In this document: positions 9,893 to 18,916 of the stretch, one piece after another | Layout: each line of letters opens with the position of its first letter | How positions within the stretch are numbered: the stretch's first letter is position 1 | Assembly: GCA_963842155.1 (NCBI GenBank) | Contig: CAWJFP010000040.1 | Coordinates: forward strand, 186,001 to 250,000 | DNA length: 64,000 nucleotides | Reading direction: 5' to 3' | DNA from: CAWJFP01 sp963842155 | GTDB lineage: Bacteria > Pseudomonadota > Alphaproteobacteria > JACZXZ01 | Notes under the pieces: model-generated | The model's input: only the letters and a program-made list of their open reading frames with translations | Databases searched by the model: none | Told to the model about the DNA's origin: nothing | Program-made: the position numbers and the translations under genes

Positions 9893-11251
9893 CTATAGCA
9901 GCATGGTGATCGGATCCTCGATGAGCTTCTTGAAGGCGGCGAGGAACTGGGCGCCGATGGCGCCGTCGACGACGCGATGGTCGACCGAGAGCGTACAGGT
10001 CATCACCGTCGCGATCGCCAACGCCTTGTCCTTGACGACGGGCCGCTCCTCTCCGACGCCGACCGCGAGGATGGCGCCTTGCGGCGGGTTCAGCACGGCG
10101 GCGAAATCGCGGATGCCATACATGCCGAGATTCGAGATCGAGAAGGTGCCGCCCTGGAATTCCTCGGGCTTGAGCTTGCCGTCGCGCGCGCGGGCCGCCA
10201 GATCGCGCATCTCGTTCGAAATCTCGGCCAGGCCCTTTTGATCGGCGCCGTGGATGACCGGCGTGATCAGGCCATTGGGGATGGCGACGGCGACCGAGAT
10301 ATCCGCGCGCTTGTAGAGCCTGATGGCGCTGTCGGTCCACGAGGCGTTCGCCGCCGGCACCTTGCGCAATGCCAAGGCCGAAGCGCGAATCACGAAATCA
10401 TTGACCGAAAGCTTGTAGCCGCCCTCGCCCTCCGGCGCGCTGTCGTTGAGCTCCTTGCGCAGCTCGAGCAGCTTGTCGATCCGGCAATCGATTGAGAGAT
10501 AGAAATGGGGCTGGGTCTGCTTCGCCTCCAGCAGGCGGCGCGCGATCACCTTGCGCATCGTGGTCAAAGGCAGCTCGGTGAACGGCGGTAGGCCCGGCAG
10601 CTCGATCGCCTTGCCCGGCTCGGCCGCCGGTGCTCGCAGCTTCTCTAAAGCACGCGGCGCGGCGCCTCCCGTCGCGACGGCCGCGTCGATATCGGCCTTC
10701 ACGATCCGCCCGTGCGGGCCGCTGCCGGAGAGCCGCGCGAGATCGATCCCCGCCTCCTTGGCGAGGCGCCGGGCGAGCGGGCTCACCGCGATACGATCGG
10801 CGCCGTTGCCCTGGACCGAGCTTGGCGCGGCAGGCTTGGTCGGCGTGGCGCCCACTGGCGGAGGGGCCGGGGCAGCGGGTGACGGCGATTTGGCGGGCGT
10901 TGGGGCAGGCGCCGGGGCGGTCGCCTTGGCTTGTTCGGGCCGCGCGGCAGCGGGCGGAGCTGCCGGCTTGGCTGGCGGCTTCACATTGGCAAGCGCCGAG
11001 GCATCCTCGCCTTCGCCCAGCAGAAGCGCGATCGGCGTATTCACCGCCACGCCTTCGGCGCCCTCGGGCACCAGAAGCTTGCCGAGCTTCCCTTCGTCGA
11101 CCGCCTCGACCTCCATGGTCGCCTTGTCGGTCTCGATCTCCGCGATCACGTCGCCGGATTTGACCTGATCGCCCTCATGCTTGAGCCAGCGGGCGATCTT
11201 GCCCTCCGTCATGGTCGGCGACAGAGCGGGCATCAGGATCTGGATCGGCAT
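9893..11251 (-). CDS. pdhC: Pyruvate dehydrogenase E2, dihydrolipoamide acetyltransferase
   Basis: A 452-residue protein. The N-terminal lipoyl domain (1-80) has the lipoylated K43 in ETDKATME, then an Ala/Pro-rich linker (about 90-150). A peripheral-subunit-binding domain follows (about 153-190, SPLARRLAKEAGIDLARLSG), then the catalytic core ending in DHRVVDG with active-site H425 and D429. The start at 11251 was chosen because it begins MPIQILMPALSPTM, the first lipoyl strand, behind a strong purine-rich ribosome-binding site (GGAGAGGGAAGG). Lies 37 nt downstream of pdhB. Confidence 0.96.
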   Translation of the reverse strand: MPIQILMPALSPTMTEGKIARWLKHEGDQVKSGDVIAEIETDKATMEVEAVDEGKLGKLLVPEGAEGVAVNTPIALLLGEGEDASALANVKPPAKPAAPPAAARPEQAKATAPAPAPTPAKSPSPAAPAPPPVGATPTKPAAPSSVQGNGADRIAVSPLARRLAKEAGIDLARLSGSGPHGRIVKADIDAAVATGGAAPRALEKLRAPAAEPGKAIELPGLPPFTELPLTTMRKVIARRLLEAKQTQPHFYLSIDCRIDKLLELRKELNDSAPEGEGGYKLSVNDFVIRASALALRKVPAANASWTDSAIRLYKRADISVAVAIPNGLITPVIHGADQKGLAEISNEMRDLAARARDGKLKPEEFQGGTFSISNLGMYGIRDFAAVLNPPQGAILAVGVGEERPVVKDKALAIATVMTCTLSVDHRVVDGAIGAQFLAAFKKLIEDPITMLL

Positions 11252-11288
11252 AACCCTTCCCTCTCCAAGGCGGGCCGGCGAAAACCGG

Positions 11289-12731
11289 TCAGGCGCGGTT
11301 GAGCGCCTGCTTCGCCGCCGCGACGATATTGTCGGCATGGGGCAAGGCGAGGCGCTCGAGGTTCGCGGCATAGGGCAAAGGCACGTCGACTCCCGTCACG
11401 CGGATCACCGGCGCGTCGAGCCAGTCGAAGGCCTCTTCCATCATCAGCGCGGCGAGCTCGGCGCCGATGCCGGCGAAGGGCCAGCCCTCCTCCACCGACA
11501 CCAGCCGGTTGGTCTTCTTGACCGAGGCGACGATCATGCCCGCGTCGAGCGGCCTTATCGTGCGCAGGTTGATGATCTCTGCACTTATCCCTTCCTGCGC
11601 CAAGAGCTCGGCCGCCTCGAGCGCCCGATGCACCATGAGGGAGAAGGCGGTGATGGTGACGTCGGTTCCCGAGCGCTCGATCTTGGCGCGCCCGATCGGC
11701 ACCAGGAAATCGGTGCTGTCCGGCAGCTCGAAGCTGTAGCCGTAGAGAATCTCGTTCTCCAGAAAGATGACCGGATTGGGATCGCGGATGGCGGATTTGA
11801 GCAGCCCCTTGGCGTCGGCCGCCGAATAGGGCGCTATGACCTTGAGTCCCGGCACATGGCCATACCAGCTGGCATAGCATTGCGAATGCTGGGCGCCGAC
11901 GCGCGCGGCCGCGCCGTTGGGCCCGCGAAAGACGATCGGGCAGCCCATCTGGCCGCCCGACATATAGCGTGTCTTCGCGGCCGAGTTGATGATCTGGTCG
12001 ATCGCCTGCATGGCGAAGTTCCAGGTCATGAACTCGACGATGGGCCGCAGGCCGTTGAACCCCGCGCCGACACCGAGGCCGGCGAAGCCCTGCTCGGTGA
12101 TCGGCGTATCGATCACGCGCCGCTCGCCGAACTCCTCGAGCAGGCCTTGGCTGATCTTGTAGGCGCCCTGATATTGCGCGACCTCCTCGCCCATCAGGAA
12201 GACCGCGGGGTCGCGCCTCATCTCCTCGGCCATGGCGTCGCGCAGGGCTTCGCGCACGGTGCCTTTCTTGGTGGGGCCGGCATATTCGGGCTCGGGCGCC
12301 GGCGGCGGCGCGCTTGCCTCGAGCCTGCCCGGCGGCGAGGGCTTCGCCGCGGCCGGCTTGCTGTCCGGCGGCGCGCCGGGCGGCTGCGATTCCGCCGCGC
12401 GTTCCCGCCGCTCAGGCTGTTCGGCTTGCTTCGGCGGCGGGGCTTTCGGCGCGGCGGCCGCGGGAGCAGCGCCGGCCTCAGCCTTCTCGCCGTCCTCGAG
12501 CAGGAGCGCTATGGGCGTGTTGACCGCGACGCCCTCGGCACCTTCCGGCACGAGAATCTTCCCGAGCGTCCCCTCGTCCACCGCCTCGATCTCCATCGTC
12601 GCCTTGTCCGTCTCGATCTCCGCCAGAACCTCGCCCGGGCTCACCTTCTCGCCCTCATGCTTGACCCAGCGGGCGAGCTTGCCCTCGGTCATGGTGGGCG
12701 AGAGCGCCGGCATCAGAACTTGGATCGGCAT
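11289..12731 (-). CDS. pdhB: Pyruvate dehydrogenase E1 beta subunit with N-terminal lipoyl domain
   Basis: 480 residues. An N-terminal lipoyl domain (1-80, K43 in ETDKATME) and a Pro/Ala/Glu linker (about 85-155) precede the E1-beta core, which starts near KKGTVREALRDAMAEEM and includes GEEVAQYQGAYK and the transketolase-C-type end. The lipoyl domain is close in sequence to that of pdhC, a fusion typical of alphaproteobacterial PDH clusters. The start at 12731 (MPIQVLMPALSPTM) fits the domain boundary and leaves a 16-nt gap from pdhA; an upstream start would overlap pdhA. Confidence 0.96.
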   Translation of the reverse strand: MPIQVLMPALSPTMTEGKLARWVKHEGEKVSPGEVLAEIETDKATMEIEAVDEGTLGKILVPEGAEGVAVNTPIALLLEDGEKAEAGAAPAAAAPKAPPPKQAEQPERRERAAESQPPGAPPDSKPAAAKPSPPGRLEASAPPPAPEPEYAGPTKKGTVREALRDAMAEEMRRDPAVFLMGEEVAQYQGAYKISQGLLEEFGERRVIDTPITEQGFAGLGVGAGFNGLRPIVEFMTWNFAMQAIDQIINSAAKTRYMSGGQMGCPIVFRGPNGAAARVGAQHSQCYASWYGHVPGLKVIAPYSAADAKGLLKSAIRDPNPVIFLENEILYGYSFELPDSTDFLVPIGRAKIERSGTDVTITAFSLMVHRALEAAELLAQEGISAEIINLRTIRPLDAGMIVASVKKTNRLVSVEEGWPFAGIGAELAALMMEEAFDWLDAPVIRVTGVDVPLPYAANLERLALPHADNIVAAAKQALNRA

Positions 12732-12747
12732 GGCGTCCTTTCCCGAT

Positions 12748-13758
12748 CTAGGCTTCGGCCAGCACGTCGATATAGAGCTCGGAAGGATCGGGCTCGGGGC
12801 TGTTCTGGGCAAATTCCGCGGCGACGGTGATCAAGTCCTTGACCTCGCGATCGACGATCTTGAGCGCCTCCTCGTCGATCGCCCGCGCGGCGATCAGCCG
12901 CCCGCGCAGATGATCGATCGGATCATGCTCCTGCCGCATCTTTTGCACTTCCTCCTTGGTGCGGTATTTGGCGGGATCGGACATGGAATGGCCGCGATAG
13001 CGGTAGGTGACCATCTCGAGGATATAAGGGCCCTTGCCGCTGCGCGCGAAGGCGACCGCCTCGACGCCCGCCTTGTAGACCGCCTCGACGTCCATGCCGT
13101 CCACTTGCGTGCCGGGAATGCCGTAGGCCTGGCCGCGATGGTAAAGGTCGGTGCGGGCGGAGGCGCGCTCGATCGAGGTGCCCATGCCGTATTTGTTGTT
13201 CTCGATCACATAGACGACGGGCAGCTTCCAGAGCTCGGCCATGTTGAAGGATTCGTAGACCTGGCCCTGATTGACCGCGCCGTCGCCGAGATAGGTCAGG
13301 CAGACCTTGTCCTCGCCGCGATAATGGAAGGCGAAGCCGATCCCGGTGCCGAGCGGCACCTGCGCGCCCACGATGCCGTGGCCGCCGAAGAAATTCTTCT
13401 CGCGGCTGAACATATGCATCGAGCCGCCCTTGCCCTTGGAATAGCCGTCGCGCCGGCCCAAGAGCTCGGCCATCACGCCCTTGGGGTCCATCTCGCAGGC
13501 CAGCATATGGCCGTGGTCGCGATAGCTCGTGATGACCGCGTCGCCCGGCGAAAGCGCCGCTTGCATGCCCACCACCACGGCTTCCTGGCCGATATAGAGA
13601 TGGCAGAAGCCGCCGATGAGCCCCATGCCGTAGAGCTGGCCCGCCTTCTCCTCGAAACGGCGGATCAGCAGCATTTTGCGATAGAAGCGCAACAGCTGCT
13701 CGGCCGCGACGGCCTGGGGAGACGCCCGCTTCGCGCGCGCGTTCTTGACGCTTGCCAT
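12748..13758 (-). CDS. pdhA: Pyruvate dehydrogenase E1 alpha subunit
   Basis: A 336-residue thiamine-diphosphate-binding subunit. The Mg/TPP motif GDGAVNQGQVYESFNMAELW runs to NN (around residues 170-200), with RYRGHSMSDPAKYR further on. The N-terminus has RKMLLIRRFEEKAGQLYG. With PdhB it decarboxylates pyruvate and transfers the acetyl group to lipoyl E2. It is the first gene of the pdh operon; the 253-nt region upstream to the ftsB-like gene is AT-richer than its surroundings and probably contains the operon promoter, but no convincing -35/-10 pair was found. Confidence 0.96.
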   Translation of the reverse strand: MASVKNARAKRASPQAVAAEQLLRFYRKMLLIRRFEEKAGQLYGMGLIGGFCHLYIGQEAVVVGMQAALSPGDAVITSYRDHGHMLACEMDPKGVMAELLGRRDGYSKGKGGSMHMFSREKNFFGGHGIVGAQVPLGTGIGFAFHYRGEDKVCLTYLGDGAVNQGQVYESFNMAELWKLPVVYVIENNKYGMGTSIERASARTDLYHRGQAYGIPGTQVDGMDVEAVYKAGVEAVAFARSGKGPYILEMVTYRYRGHSMSDPAKYRTKEEVQKMRQEHDPIDHLRGRLIAARAIDEEALKIVDREVKDLITVAAEFAQNSPEPDPSELYIDVLAEA

Positions 13759-14011
13759 GATGCCTCCCTCAGACGGCGGCGCGAGCAGCGAGCCGGGCCT
13801 TCGAGCGTTACGGTCTATTGTTAATCCGCAGGCGTGACATATTCAAGGAAGCGCGCGGCCGAAAATCCAGTTATCGCAATGCACAAGATAGATTTAACTG
13901 CAATCGCGTTAAAACAATAAAAATCGCGTCGGCGCCGGTTTCGCGATAGCGCTCCTGCGCCTCCATAACTTCGGCAAAGAGATCTTGTTTGATCGATCGC
14001 GCCCTCAGCCG

Positions 14012-14341
14012 TCAAGGCTGGGCGTCGCTCTTGGGCATGCGGATGACGATCTCGTCGGGCCGGCCGAAATTGAGCAGGATACGCGCCCGCTCCTCCAGCA
14101 TGTCCGGATCGATCCTGTTGGGACGCAACAGCGCGGCGCGCGCCTCGAGGGTCTGGCGCTGGTCGGTCAGCGCCTTGAGGCTGGCATTCGCCAGATCGAT
14201 CTTCTGCGTGAGGCCCCACCAGGCATTGATGCCATGCTCGCCCTCGACGGCGTGATACATGAAATAGATCGAAAGGCAGGCCAGCACCGCCTGGGCGGCG
14301 ATGCCGGGAATGCGCCGTTGGATCTCGCGCGCGAGGCTCAT
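14012..14341 (-). CDS. FtsB/DivIC-type septum formation initiator
   Basis: A 109-residue bitopic protein: a short cytoplasmic N-terminus, one membrane helix (about 15-33, AAQAVLACLSIYFMYHAV), a periplasmic coiled coil (TQKIDLANASLKALTDQRQT...), and the closing pattern PDMLEERARILLNFGRPDEIVI typical of alphaproteobacterial FtsB-like proteins. In the family it bridges FtsL and FtsQ in the divisome. Its place between eno and pdhA is the standard alphaproteobacterial position. Confidence 0.88.
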   Translation of the reverse strand: MSLAREIQRRIPGIAAQAVLACLSIYFMYHAVEGEHGINAWWGLTQKIDLANASLKALTDQRQTLEARAALLRPNRIDPDMLEERARILLNFGRPDEIVIRMPKSDAQP

Positions 14342-14432
14342 GGCGTGGATCGAATCACACTCGATTCGACTCGGTCAACATATATTTCGAAAATCTCTGG
14401 GACGGGCGGATTTCCGCCACGGAACGCTTCGA

Positions 14433-15707
14433 TCAGCGGAATGCGCCGCGCCCCGCATAGCGCGCCGTCGGGCCCAGCTCCTCCTCGATGCGGATGAGCT
14501 GGTTGTATTTGGCGAGCCGGTCCGAGCGCGAGAGCGAGCCCGTCTTGATCTGCCCGCAATTGGTGGCGACCGCGAGATCGGCGATGGTCGCATCCTCGGT
14601 CTCGCCCGAACGATGCGAGATCACGGCGCGATAGCCCGCCTTGTGCGTGATCTCGACGGCGGCAAGCGTCTCGCTCAAGCTGCCGATCTGATTGAGCTTG
14701 ATCAGCACGGCATTGGCGATGCCGCGCGCGATGCCGTCCTTGATGCGCGACCGGGTTGGTGACGAAGACATCGTCGCCCACGAGCTGGATCTTGCCGCCG
14801 AGCGCCTCGGTCAGCGCCTTCCACCCGTCGAGATCGTCCTCGGCCATGCCGTCCTCGAGCGAGAGGATCGGATAGCGCTTGACCAGCGCCTGGTAATATT
14901 TGATCAACCCCGCCGCATCCAGCTTCTTGCCCTCGCCCTCGAGCAGATATTTGCCCTTCTTGTAGAACTCGCTCGCCGCGGCATCGAGGGCCAGCGCCAC
15001 CTCCTCGCCCGGGCGATAGCCCGCCGCTTCGATCGCCTTCACGATGAAGCCAAGCGCCTCGTCCGCGCTCTTCAGATTGGGGGCGAAGCCGCCCTCGTCG
15101 CCGACGTTGGTATTGTGCCCGGCATCCTTGAGCCGCCGTTTGAGCGCGTGGAACACCTCGGCGCCCATGCGCACCGCGTCGGCCATCGTCGCCGCCGCGA
15201 CGGGCACGATCATGAATTCCTGGATGTCGATCGGGTTGTCGGCATGCACGCCGCCATTGATGATGTTCATCTGCGGCACGGGAGCAGATTCGCATGCACG
15301 CCGCCGATATAGCGGTAGAGCGGCAGGCCCGTCTCCTCCGCCGCCGCCTTGGCCGTGGCGAGGCTCACGCCCAATATCGCGTTGGCGCCGAGGCGGCTCT
15401 TGTTGGGCGTGCCGTCGAGCTTCGCCAGGAGATCGTCGATATGGAGCTGCTCCTCCGCGTCGAGGCCGGAGAGCGCGTCGAAAATCTCGCCGTTGACGGC
15501 CTCGACCGCCTTGAGCACGCCCTTGCCGTCATAGCGCTCCTTGTCGCCGTCGCGCAGCTCGACCGCCTCATGCTTGCCCGTCGAGGCGCCCGAGGGCACC
15601 GCGGCGCGGCCCATGACGCCGCTCTCCAGCACGACGTCGACCTCGACTGTCGGGTTGCCTCGGCTGTCCAATATCTCGCGCCCGCGGATATCGGTGATGG
15701 CGGTCAT
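14433..15707 (-). CDS. eno: Enolase, reading frame broken by two indels
   Basis: Converts 2-phosphoglycerate to phosphoenolpyruvate. The reading runs in three pieces. MTAITDIRGREILDSRGNPT to GGVHANLLP comes first. One base then appears to be missing near the G-run 15280-15282, and the second piece continues PQMNIINGGVHADNPIDIQE and NVGDEGGFAPNLKS to DDVFVTNP. One extra base near 14750-14757 then leads to RIKDGIARGIANAVLIKLNQ, SHRSGETEDATIADL and the end. The two changes cancel, giving about 424 residues, normal for enolase, with catalytic E, K and H motifs all present. Because enolase is essential, sequence error is the best explanation. Confidence 0.93.
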
Positions 15708-15717
15708 GGGCGGTCCC

Positions 15718-16563
15718 TCATGAAACCTCGAGCGGGTGCGCCTTGGCGAGGCGATCGAATTCGAGCAACGTCTTGAGCAGCGCCGGCAGGTCCTCGAGCT
15801 TGACCATGTTGGGCCCGTCGGAAGGCGCCTTGTCAGGATCCTGATGGGTCTCGAGAAAGACGGCGGCGACGCCCACCGCGACGGCGGCGCGGGCAAGAAC
15901 GGGCACGAATTCGCGCTGGCCCCCGCTCGTGGTCCCCTGCCCGCCCGGCTGCTGCACGGAATGGGTGGCGTCGAAGACGATGGGAAAGCCCGTCCGCGCC
16001 ATGAGCGGGATCGCGCGCATGTCGGAGACGAGCGTGTTGTAGCCGAAGGAGACGCCGCGCTCGGTCAGCAGAACGCTCTCGTTGCCCTCGTGGGTGATCT
16101 TGGCGACGACGTTCGCCATGTCCCAAGGGGCGAGGAATTGGCCTTTCTTGACGTTGATCGCGCGGCCGGTGCGCGCCGCGGCGACCAGCAGGTCCGTCTG
16201 CCGGCAGAGGAAGGCGGGGATCTGAAGCACGTCGACCGCCTGCGCCGCGATGGCGCATTGCGCGGGCTCATGCACGTCGGTCAGCACGGGGCAGCCGCGC
16301 AGCTCACGGACCTCGGCGAGGATCGGCAGGCTCTCGGAGAGACCGATGCCGCGCTCGCTCGCGATCGAGGTGCGGTTCGCCTTGTCGAAGGAGGTCTTGT
16401 AGATGAGGCCGATGCCGAGCCGGTCGGTGATCTCCTTGATCGCCGCCGACATCTCGAGCGCATGCTGGCGCGATTCGAGCGCGCAAGGACCGGCGATGAG
16501 CGTGATCGGCCGATCGTTGCCGAGGGTGAGATCGCCGATGTGGACATGATGGGGCGCGGTCAT
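15718..16563 (-). CDS. kdsA: 3-deoxy-8-phosphooctulonate (KDO-8-phosphate) synthase
   Basis: A 281-residue enzyme condensing PEP and arabinose-5-phosphate to KDO-8-phosphate for the lipopolysaccharide inner core. Family signatures include LIAGPCALESRQHAL (about 23-37), YKTSFDKANRTS, VLTDVHEP, AFLCRQTDLL, the KKGQFLAPWDM segment and FDATHSVQQPGGQGTTSGGQ. Only 10 nt separate it from the eno start downstream, suggesting co-transcription with pyrG and eno. The cysteine in IAGPCAL is universal; a metal-dependent form was not tested. Confidence 0.96.
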   Translation of the reverse strand: MTAPHHVHIGDLTLGNDRPITLIAGPCALESRQHALEMSAAIKEITDRLGIGLIYKTSFDKANRTSIASERGIGLSESLPILAEVRELRGCPVLTDVHEPAQCAIAAQAVDVLQIPAFLCRQTDLLVAAARTGRAINVKKGQFLAPWDMANVVAKITHEGNESVLLTERGVSFGYNTLVSDMRAIPLMARTGFPIVFDATHSVQQPGGQGTTSGGQREFVPVLARAAVAVGVAAVFLETHQDPDKAPSDGPNMVKLEDLPALLKTLLEFDRLAKAHPLEVS

Positions 16564-16613
16564 GGCGGGGGGAAACTATCAGCCTGCCGGCGCGGGCGCC
16601 ACAGCAACCGGCT

Positions 16614-18242
16614 TTAGACGAGCCGGCTTTGCGCCACCGCCGCCTTGATGAAGGAGGTGAATAGCGGATGCGGCTCGAGCGGCTTCGATTTGAGCTCGGG
16701 ATGGAATTGCACGCCGATGAACCAGGGATGGCTCGGGATCTCGACGATCTCCGGCAGCTCGCCGTCGGGCGACATGCCGGAGAAGCGCAAGCCCGCCTTC
16801 TCGAGCTGGCTCTTGTAGTTGATGTTGACCTCGTAGCGATGGCGGTGGCGCTCGCTGATGCGGTCCGCGCCGTAGACCTCGCGCACGCGGCTGCCCTCGG
16901 CGAGGATGCAATCATAGGCGCCGAGCCGCATGGTGCCGCCCAGATTGTCGCCGATCGCGCGCATCTCGCGCTGGTTCCCGCGCATCCATTCGGTCAGCAG
17001 CCCGACCACCGGATGCGGCGTCGAGCCGAACTCGGTCGAGCCCGCGCCTGCGAGCCCCGCCTCGTGGCGCGCCGCCTCGATCACCGCCATCTGCATGCCG
17101 AAGCAGATGCCGAAATAGGGCACCTTCCGCTCGCGCGCGAAGCGCGCCGCCTCGATCTTGCCCTCGGTGCCGCGTCCGCCGAAGCCGCCCGGCACGAGGA
17201 TGCCATGCACGCCTTCGAGATGCTGGATCGTATCGTCGCGCTCGAAGATCTCTGAATCGATCCAGTTCATGTTGACGCGCACCTGGTTGGCGACACCGCC
17301 GTGAATCAGCGCTTCCAGCAGCGATTTGTAGGAATCGGGAAGGTGCGTGTATTTGCCGACGACGGCGATGGTCACCTCGCCCTCGGGATGATGGATGCGC
17401 TCGACCAGGTTCTGCCAGCGCTCGAGCTCGGGCTCGGCCTCCTGCTTGACGGCGAAATGCCGCATGACCTGGTTGTCGAAGCCCTCGGCGTGGTAGCGCA
17501 GCGGCACCTCGTAGATCGAGGTCACGTCGAGCGCCTGGATCACGCATTCCTCGCGCACATTGCAGAAGAGCGCGATCTTGCGGCGCTCGCCCAAGGGGAT
17601 CGGCCGCTCGCTGCGGCAAAGAATGATGTCGGGCTTGATGCCGACGCTCTGCAGCTCCTTGACCGAATGCTGGGTGGGCTTCGTCTTGATCTCGTGCGAG
17701 CTCGCGATATAGGGCACGAGCGTGAGATGCACGAACATGGTGCGCTCGGGCCCGAGCTCGTTGCCGAGCTGGCGGATCGCCTCGAGGAAGGGCAGCCCCT
17801 CGATGTCGCCCACCGTGCCGCCGATCTCGCAGAGCACGAAATCGGCGCCGCCCGCATCCGCCAGGATGAAATCCTTGATGGCGTCGGTGATATGCGGGAT
17901 CACCTGCACGGTGGCGCCGAGATAGTCGCCGCGCCGCTCGCGCGCGATCACGTCGGAATAGATGCGTCCCGTCGTGATGTTGTCGCTGCGCCGCGAGGGC
18001 ACGCCGGTGAAGCGCTCGTAATGGCCGAGATCGAGGTCGGTCTCGGCGCCGTCGTCGGTGACGTAGACCTCGCCATGCTGATAGGGGCTCATCGTCCCCG
18101 GATCGACATTGATGTAGGGGTCGAGCTTGCGCAGCCGCACCGTGAAGCCGCGCGCCTGGAGAAGCGCGCCGAGCGACGCCGACGCGATGCCTTTGCCGAG
18201 GGAGGAGACCACGCCGCCGGTAATGAAGATGTACCGCTGCAT
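16614..18242 (-). CDS. pyrG: CTP synthase
   Basis: A 542-residue enzyme that aminates UTP to CTP with glutamine. The N-terminal synthetase domain begins FITGGVVSSLGKGIASASLG and includes CEIGGTVGDIEGLPFLEA. The class I glutamine amidotransferase domain (about 290-540) has nucleophile C380 in YFGICFGMQMA and the triad partners H514 and E516 in GVQFHPE. Length is normal and the frame intact. It sits between kdsA and secG, a conserved alphaproteobacterial order. Confidence 0.97.
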   Translation of the reverse strand: MQRYIFITGGVVSSLGKGIASASLGALLQARGFTVRLRKLDPYINVDPGTMSPYQHGEVYVTDDGAETDLDLGHYERFTGVPSRRSDNITTGRIYSDVIARERRGDYLGATVQVIPHITDAIKDFILADAGGADFVLCEIGGTVGDIEGLPFLEAIRQLGNELGPERTMFVHLTLVPYIASSHEIKTKPTQHSVKELQSVGIKPDIILCRSERPIPLGERRKIALFCNVREECVIQALDVTSIYEVPLRYHAEGFDNQVMRHFAVKQEAEPELERWQNLVERIHHPEGEVTIAVVGKYTHLPDSYKSLLEALIHGGVANQVRVNMNWIDSEIFERDDTIQHLEGVHGILVPGGFGGRGTEGKIEAARFARERKVPYFGICFGMQMAVIEAARHEAGLAGAGSTEFGSTPHPVVGLLTEWMRGNQREMRAIGDNLGGTMRLGAYDCILAEGSRVREVYGADRISERHRHRYEVNINYKSQLEKAGLRFSGMSPDGELPEIVEIPSHPWFIGVQFHPELKSKPLEPHPLFTSFIKAAVAQSRLV

Positions 18243-18281
18243 GGACCTAAACTATATCCGCGGCCGCGCCGATGCCCAAGC

Positions 18282-18307
18282 GAAAGAGGCGGCCCGAAGA
18301 CCGCCTC
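18282..18307 (-). terminator. Probable rho-independent terminator downstream of secG
   Basis: On the minus strand, GAGGCGG and CCGCCTC form a perfect 7-bp stem around an 8-nt loop with UUCG-like character, followed by TTTCG. It lies in the 93-nt gap after the secG stop and before pyrG. The short T-tract makes it moderate in strength. Confidence 0.55.
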
Positions 18308-18335
18308 GCGTGAAATAATTGCCTTGACAGGATTC

Positions 18336-18770
18336 TCACTTTGCGACCGGCGGCGACGGAGTCTGCGAGGCCGGCGGCGACGCCGGAGCCGCCGTGCCCG
18401 GCTGAGCGCCTGTGGCGGCCGGGGCGGCCGCGGGTGCCATGGGAGGGGCGGGGCTCGCCGGCTGGGCGGGCGGCTGGGCCGGCGCCCCAGGCACAACAGT
18501 CCCGTGGGCGGCCGGCGGCTCGAGGATCGAGCGACGCTGCGGCGCATGGCTCGCGAGGAAGGCCAGGATCAGGCTCGTCGCCATGAAGCAGGCGGCGAGG
18601 ATCGCCGTGGTCCGGGTCAGGAGGTTGGCGGCGCCGCGGCCGGTCATGAAGCCGCCCATCCCGCCCCCGCCGCCGATGCCGAGCGCGCCGCCCTCGCTAC
18701 GCTGCAACAGCACCGTGACGATGAGCGCCAGGGCAATAATCAAATGAATCACTACAACGACAGCCGTCAT
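18336..18770 (-). CDS. secG: Preprotein translocase subunit SecG
   Basis: A 144-residue protein: two membrane helices (about 1-22 and 53-73) joined by the conserved LLQRSEGGALGIGGGGGMGG loop. It continues into an Ala/Pro-rich C-terminal tail (residues about 85-144), longer than in enterobacteria but common in alphaproteobacteria. It is an accessory subunit of the SecYEG channel. The tail is low complexity and its exact end is less certain than the core. Confidence 0.93.
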   Translation of the reverse strand: MTAVVVVIHLIIALALIVTVLLQRSEGGALGIGGGGGMGGFMTGRGAANLLTRTTAILAACFMATSLILAFLASHAPQRRSILEPPAAHGTVVPGAPAQPPAQPASPAPPMAPAAAPAATGAQPGTAAPASPPASQTPSPPVAK

Positions 18771-18916
18771 CGTCCTGGATCACTCTATTGGGGGATTGCC
18801 GTCCAGGGCGGATATAGCGATTCGCGCGCGGCTCCGCCAGTGCCGAGTTGCCGCGAGGCCTGGTGTCGTGGATTTGCAGTTCCTAAGATTTCGATGCGAA
18901 TTTCGGATTCGCCGCA

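Noticed and set aside
7441..9909. Very long open frame (822 codons) opposite lipA and lpdA
   Set aside because: Antisense shadow of two well-conserved genes, with low-complexity His/Asp/Leu/Arg-rich composition and no ribosome-binding site.
13821..14219. Possible small gene between pdhA and the ftsB-like gene
   Set aside because: The frame overlaps the ftsB-like gene, lacks a ribosome-binding site and has no recognisable family; the area is better read as a promoter region.
14433..15707. Programmed frameshifting in eno
   Set aside because: The two indels are of opposite sign, lack slippery heptamers and recoding structures, and enolase is not known to use frameshifting; sequence error is simpler.
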